Of a stretch of 7,443 nucleotides of DNA, positions 5,271 to 7,443 are shown in pieces. The position numbers were made by a program, and so were the translations under genes. The notes under the pieces were generated by a model. That model searched no databases. It was not told the origin of the DNA and saw only the letters and a list, made by a program, of their open reading frames with translations. The stretch covers positions 1 through 7,443 of the forward strand of contig CAMNLS010000056.1 in NCBI GenBank assembly GCA_946543495.1, read 5' to 3'. The stretch comes from an uncultured Selenomonadales bacterium. GTDB lineage: Bacteria; Bacillota; Negativicutes; Selenomonadales; Selenomonadaceae. The first letter of the stretch is position 1. Every line of letters starts with the position of its first letter.

Positions 5271-5345
5271 ATGTTTAAGATTATCATTCGCGTAGTAATT
5301 CTCACGGGGATAATCCTCTGGGCATTAACGAAAACAGCCGCCTAA
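5271..5345 (+). CDS. Tiny hydrophobic peptide, candidate type I toxin (locus B)
   Basis: A 24-residue frame starting MFKIIIRVV and ending ALTKTAA. Basic residues at K3 and R7 precede a hydrophobic stretch VVILTGIILWAL (about 8-19), long enough for one short membrane helix. The ribosome site AGGGGG is 8 nt upstream. It has its own strong promoter and a terminator at 5429-5460, and a minus-strand promoter just beyond points back at it. In size and character it recalls the very short Ibs-type membrane toxins, but I claim no homology. The control signals argue that the message is real; toxicity is inferred only from the layout and the hydrophobic peptide. It might instead be a harmless small membrane protein. 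Confidence 0.6.
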   Translation: MFKIIIRVVILTGIILWALTKTAA

Positions 5346-5370
5346 GCTTTACCGGAGCACATAGCGGCTG
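5331..5370 (-). terminator. Probable minus-strand terminator (antisense B and/or pyrG)
   Basis: On the minus strand CAGCCGC (5370-5364) pairs perfectly with GCGGCTG (5341-5335), followed by TTTTCGTT. The loop is long (22 nt) and the T-run short, so this is weaker than the locus A counterpart. It overlaps the stop codon of the 24-aa ORF. pyrG has no nearer terminator, so it may serve that gene too. Confidence 0.45.
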
Positions 5371-5428
5371 AAATCTCTGAGTTTCACCAATATATACGAC
5401 GGGAGCAAAACCGCCTTCAAGCAATTTT

Positions 5429-5460
5429 GTCTCGCAAACCTCGCGGGGCATTTTTGTTTT
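5429..5460 (+). terminator. Rho-independent terminator of locus B message
   Basis: GTCTCGC (5429-5435) pairs with GCGGGGC (5443-5449) as seven pairs including two G-U, with loop AAACCTC, followed by ATTTTTGTTTT. This would end the plus-strand message about 110 nt after the 24-aa ORF and before pyrG is entered antisense. Confidence 0.7.
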
Positions 5461-5472
5461 ATTAACACACAA

Positions 5473-5501
5473 ATTATAATCGACGCACAACCTTTTTGCA
5501 A
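5473..5501 (-). promoter_or_regulatory. Predicted antisense promoter (locus B)
   Basis: On the minus strand TTGCAA (5501-5496, 4 of 6) and a perfect TATAAT (5478-5473) with a 17-nt spacer, directly after the pyrG stop and aimed at the 24-aa ORF. Nothing coding follows it on that strand until the radical SAM gene, so an untranslated RNA is its likely product. Confidence 0.55.
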
Positions 5502-5506
5502 GAGCT

Positions 5507-7126
5507 TTACTGCTGATACTTGAGCTTGAGAGCGGCGGCAACGAAATCGCGGAAGAGCGGGTGCGGGTGATTCGGGCGCGACTTCAATTCGGGGTGGAAT
5601 TGGCAACCAACGAACCACGGATGAATTTCTTTTTCAAGCTCAATAATCTCAACCAAGCTGTCATCAGGGAGCACGCCCGCGATTATCATTCCGTGCGTAC
5701 GGAAGACCTCGCGGAACTTGTTATTGAACTCGAAGCGGTGCCGATGACGTTCGCTGATGTTATCCGTGCCGTAAGCCGTCGCCGTGTGTGTATCAGGCAG
5801 AACTTTGCAAGGGTACGCGCCCAATCTCATTGTCCCGCCCTTTTGAGTCACGTTTAATTGAGAATCCATAAGCGCAATCACGGGATATTCACTGTCGGGA
5901 TTGAACTCAGTCGAATTGGCGTCGGCTAAGCCGCAGACGTTGCGAGCAAACTCAATCGCGGCGCATTGCATACCTAAGCACAATCCGAGGAACGGAATCT
6001 TATTAACGCGGGCAAAGGTTATCGCCTTAATCTTTCCTTCGATGCCGCGATGACCAAAGCCACCAGGTACCAAAATTCCTCGACAACCGTTGAAGACCTC
6101 TTCCAAGTCAACGTCGGGAGCTTCAATCTTCTCGGCGTTCACGAAATTAATCTTGACCTTCGCAATGTGTTCAATGCCCGCATGATGAAGAGCCTCGACG
6201 ACTGAAATATAAGCGTCGGGCAACTCAACATATTTTCCGACAAGCGCAATTTTTATCGTGCGTTCGGGGTGATTAATCTTGTGAACCATGCGCCGCCACT
6301 CGTCAAGCTTGGGCGGGGCTTGCGGCAAGTTCAGCTTGTCTAAAACGATTTTATCAAGCCCTTCGCTTTCCATGATAAGCGGCACTTCATAAATCGTCGA
6401 CGCCGTTCGATTTTCGATAACGGCGTTCTCGTCCACGTCGCAGAAGAGAGCAATTTTTTTCTTAAGCTCGCGTGTTATTGGATAGTCCGTGCGGCAAACT
6501 AAAATGTCGGGCTGAATTCCAATCGCGCGAAGCTCCTTGACGCTGTGTTGGGTCGGCTTGGTCTTGAGTTCGCCCGCCGCTCCGATATACGGCAACAAGG
6601 TCACGTGAATATAAAGTGCGTCGTTCTTACCGACTTCCTTTTTGACTTGGCGAATCGCCTCAAGGAAAGGCAAGCTTTCAATGTCGCCGACGGTGCCGCC
6701 GACCTCCGTTATCACAACGTCAGCTTTATCAGCCTCCGCCACAGCATAGACGCGCGCTTTAATCTCGTTGGTGACGTGCGGAATGACTTGCACAGTTGAG
6801 CCGAGGTAATCGCCTTTACGTTCTTTAGACAAAACAGACCAATAAACTTTGCCCGTTGTGGTGTTAGAGTGCTTGCTTAGATTAATGTCAATGAATCGTT
6901 CGTAGTGTCCAAGGTCAAGGTCAGTTTCCGCGCCGTCGTCCGTCACGAAAACTTCGCCGTGTTGATAGGGGCTCATTGTGCCAGGGTCAATGTTGATATA
7001 GGGGTCAAACTTTTGAATTGTAACTTTCAAGCCGCGGCTTTTAAGAAGTCTGCCGAGCGACGCCGCAGTAATTCCTTTGCCGAGCGACGAAACTACTCCG
7101 CCGGTCACAAAAATATATTTAGCCAT
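5507..7126 (-). CDS. pyrG: CTP synthase (glutamine-hydrolysing)
   Basis: PyrG makes CTP from UTP, ATP and glutamine. The 539-residue protein is full length. The synthase domain opens KYIFVTGGVVSSLGKGI (3-19, P-loop), followed by KFDPYINIDPGTMSPYQHGE (39-58) and EVGGTVGDIES (141-151). The class I glutaminase domain has VPGGFGHRG (353-361), the nucleophile C383 in GLCLGMQ, and H511 and E513 in CQFHPEL. The ATG at 7126 has GGAGGA about 6 nt upstream. The gene follows rpoE by a 67-nt gap, the usual Firmicute order. That gap contains the palindrome AATAAATTTATT (7174-7185), but I see no terminator-like attenuator of the Bacillus pyrG kind. No clear terminator follows the stop, so transcripts may run into locus B. 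Confidence 0.98.
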   Translation of the reverse strand: MAKYIFVTGGVVSSLGKGITAASLGRLLKSRGLKVTIQKFDPYINIDPGTMSPYQHGEVFVTDDGAETDLDLGHYERFIDINLSKHSNTTTGKVYWSVLSKERKGDYLGSTVQVIPHVTNEIKARVYAVAEADKADVVITEVGGTVGDIESLPFLEAIRQVKKEVGKNDALYIHVTLLPYIGAAGELKTKPTQHSVKELRAIGIQPDILVCRTDYPITRELKKKIALFCDVDENAVIENRTASTIYEVPLIMESEGLDKIVLDKLNLPQAPPKLDEWRRMVHKINHPERTIKIALVGKYVELPDAYISVVEALHHAGIEHIAKVKINFVNAEKIEAPDVDLEEVFNGCRGILVPGGFGHRGIEGKIKAITFARVNKIPFLGLCLGMQCAAIEFARNVCGLADANSTEFNPDSEYPVIALMDSQLNVTQKGGTMRLGAYPCKVLPDTHTATAYGTDNISERHRHRFEFNNKFREVFRTHGMIIAGVLPDDSLVEIIELEKEIHPWFVGCQFHPELKSRPNHPHPLFRDFVAAALKLKYQQ

Positions 7127-7193
7127 GTCTGTCCTCCGAGAGCAACTGCGATATGAATCAAACGCCGTCGCTTAATAAATTTATTTTCCTACC

Positions 7194-7443
7194 TCATGAC
7201 TGCTTAAAACTTTTTTCAGTGTCCTCGCGGAATTCGTCAGGCTCTTCTTCGAGTGTTGCCTTTAAGCGGCTTGACGAAGAAGCTTTCTTTTCGACTGCCT
7301 TATCAGCAGTCTTGCTGGTGCCGCGAGTGCGTTTGACTTCGGGCGGATACCAATCAGCTAAGCCCCAAAGTCCGTCCTTTACGTGTTGGAAACGCCTATC
7401 TGTCTGAAAGCGCTGCTTAGCCGGAGATACTTCGGGCGGAAGT
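7194..7443 (-). CDS. rpoE: RNA polymerase delta subunit, C-terminal part
   Basis: Open from the window edge to TGA at 7194-7196; the last 82 residues are visible. The segment RFQTDRRFQHVKDGLWGLADW followed by YPPE is the end of the HARE-HTH domain of delta, which in Firmicutes binds RNA polymerase and stimulates its recycling and promoter selectivity. Position just upstream of pyrG on the same strand matches the B. subtilis rpoE-pyrG order. The tail after the domain (about 46 residues) mixes lysine/arginine with glutamate/aspartate and has only short acidic runs (EEEPDE), unlike the almost purely acidic tail of B. subtilis delta. The call rests on the WGL..WYP signature and on context; another HARE-HTH protein is the alternative. 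Confidence 0.82.
   Translation of the reverse strand, partial: LPPEVSPAKQRFQTDRRFQHVKDGLWGLADWYPPEVKRTRGTSKTADKAVEKKASSSSRLKATLEEEPDEFREDTEKSFKQS

Larger units (their letters stand above)
5331..5466 (-). ncRNA. Predicted antisense RNA, candidate type I antitoxin (locus B)
   Basis: The minus-strand promoter at 5473-5501 predicts a start near 5466; the hairpin at 5335-5370 would end the RNA near 5331, giving about 136 nt. It is complementary to the last codons, stop, 3' UTR and terminator of the 24-aa ORF message and leaves the start region uncovered, as at locus A. Minus-strand frames here have no ribosome sites, supporting a non-coding RNA. Prediction only; pyrG read-through would give the same antisense sequence. 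Confidence 0.45.

Noticed and set aside
5302..5541. Minus-strand 79-codon frame (and a second overlapping one at 5349-5618) spanning the pyrG 3' end and locus B
   Set aside because: It starts inside pyrG without a ribosome site; the internal ATG at 5450 also has none. The stretch is better explained as a non-coding antisense RNA.
7127..7193. CTP-responsive attenuator or separate promoter for pyrG in the rpoE-pyrG gap
   Set aside because: I see no terminator hairpin and no G-rich initial transcribed motif like that of Bacillus pyrG; only an AT palindrome (7174-7185) and no convincing -35/-10 pair.
7153..7407. Plus-strand 84-codon frame at the right edge
   Set aside because: It is the complement of the rpoE C-terminal coding sequence, which has a clear delta-subunit signature, and is rich in serine as shadow frames are.

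Overview
The window is a chromosomal housekeeping segment of a Bacillota (Firmicute) genome. The firmest taxonomic sign is the pairing of an RNA polymerase delta subunit (rpoE) with pyrG, a Firmicute arrangement. The rbfA-nrnA-truB block and a NirJ2/AhbC-like SPASM radical SAM enzyme for siroheme-derived heme chemistry suit an anaerobe. Negativicutes (Selenomonas or relatives) is my best guess, but that is inference. By eye the base composition is balanced, and I see no phage, IS, CRISPR, tRNA or rRNA.

Layout. At 2-1576 (+), a tightly coupled run: the 3' end of a class III aminotransferase, a DUF502 membrane protein overlapping it by 11 nt, and recO joined by a TGATG junction. At 1842-4001 (-), rbfA, nrnA and truB form an overlapping operon for ribosome maturation, nanoRNA turnover and tRNA pseudouridylation; the usual upstream partner infB is absent. 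At 4126-5103 (-), the radical SAM gene starts at TTG, with its own promoter and a dyad over its -35. At 5507-7443 (-), pyrG (CTP synthase) follows the 3' end of rpoE.

The most interesting material is in the two larger intergenic gaps. Each holds a tiny plus-strand ORF (36 aa at 1639-1749; 24 aa at 5271-5345) encoding a hydrophobic peptide. Each has its own sigma-A-type promoter with a 17-nt spacer, a leader containing TCGATGA and a CTTCC block able to pair with the Shine-Dalgarno, and a rho-independent terminator. On the opposite strand each gap also has a promoter with a 17-nt spacer, then a hairpin with a T-run lying in the 3' end of the small ORF. That predicts an antisense RNA of about 110-140 nt overlapping the 3' half of each mRNA. 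This is the layout of type I toxin-antitoxin loci such as txpA/ratA and bsrG/SR4 of Bacillus subtilis. The peptides do not clearly match a family I can name, so the toxin role is inferred from architecture. In both cases the antisense strand is also the 3' flank of a housekeeping gene (truB, pyrG), so read-through could add to or replace the dedicated antisense transcript.
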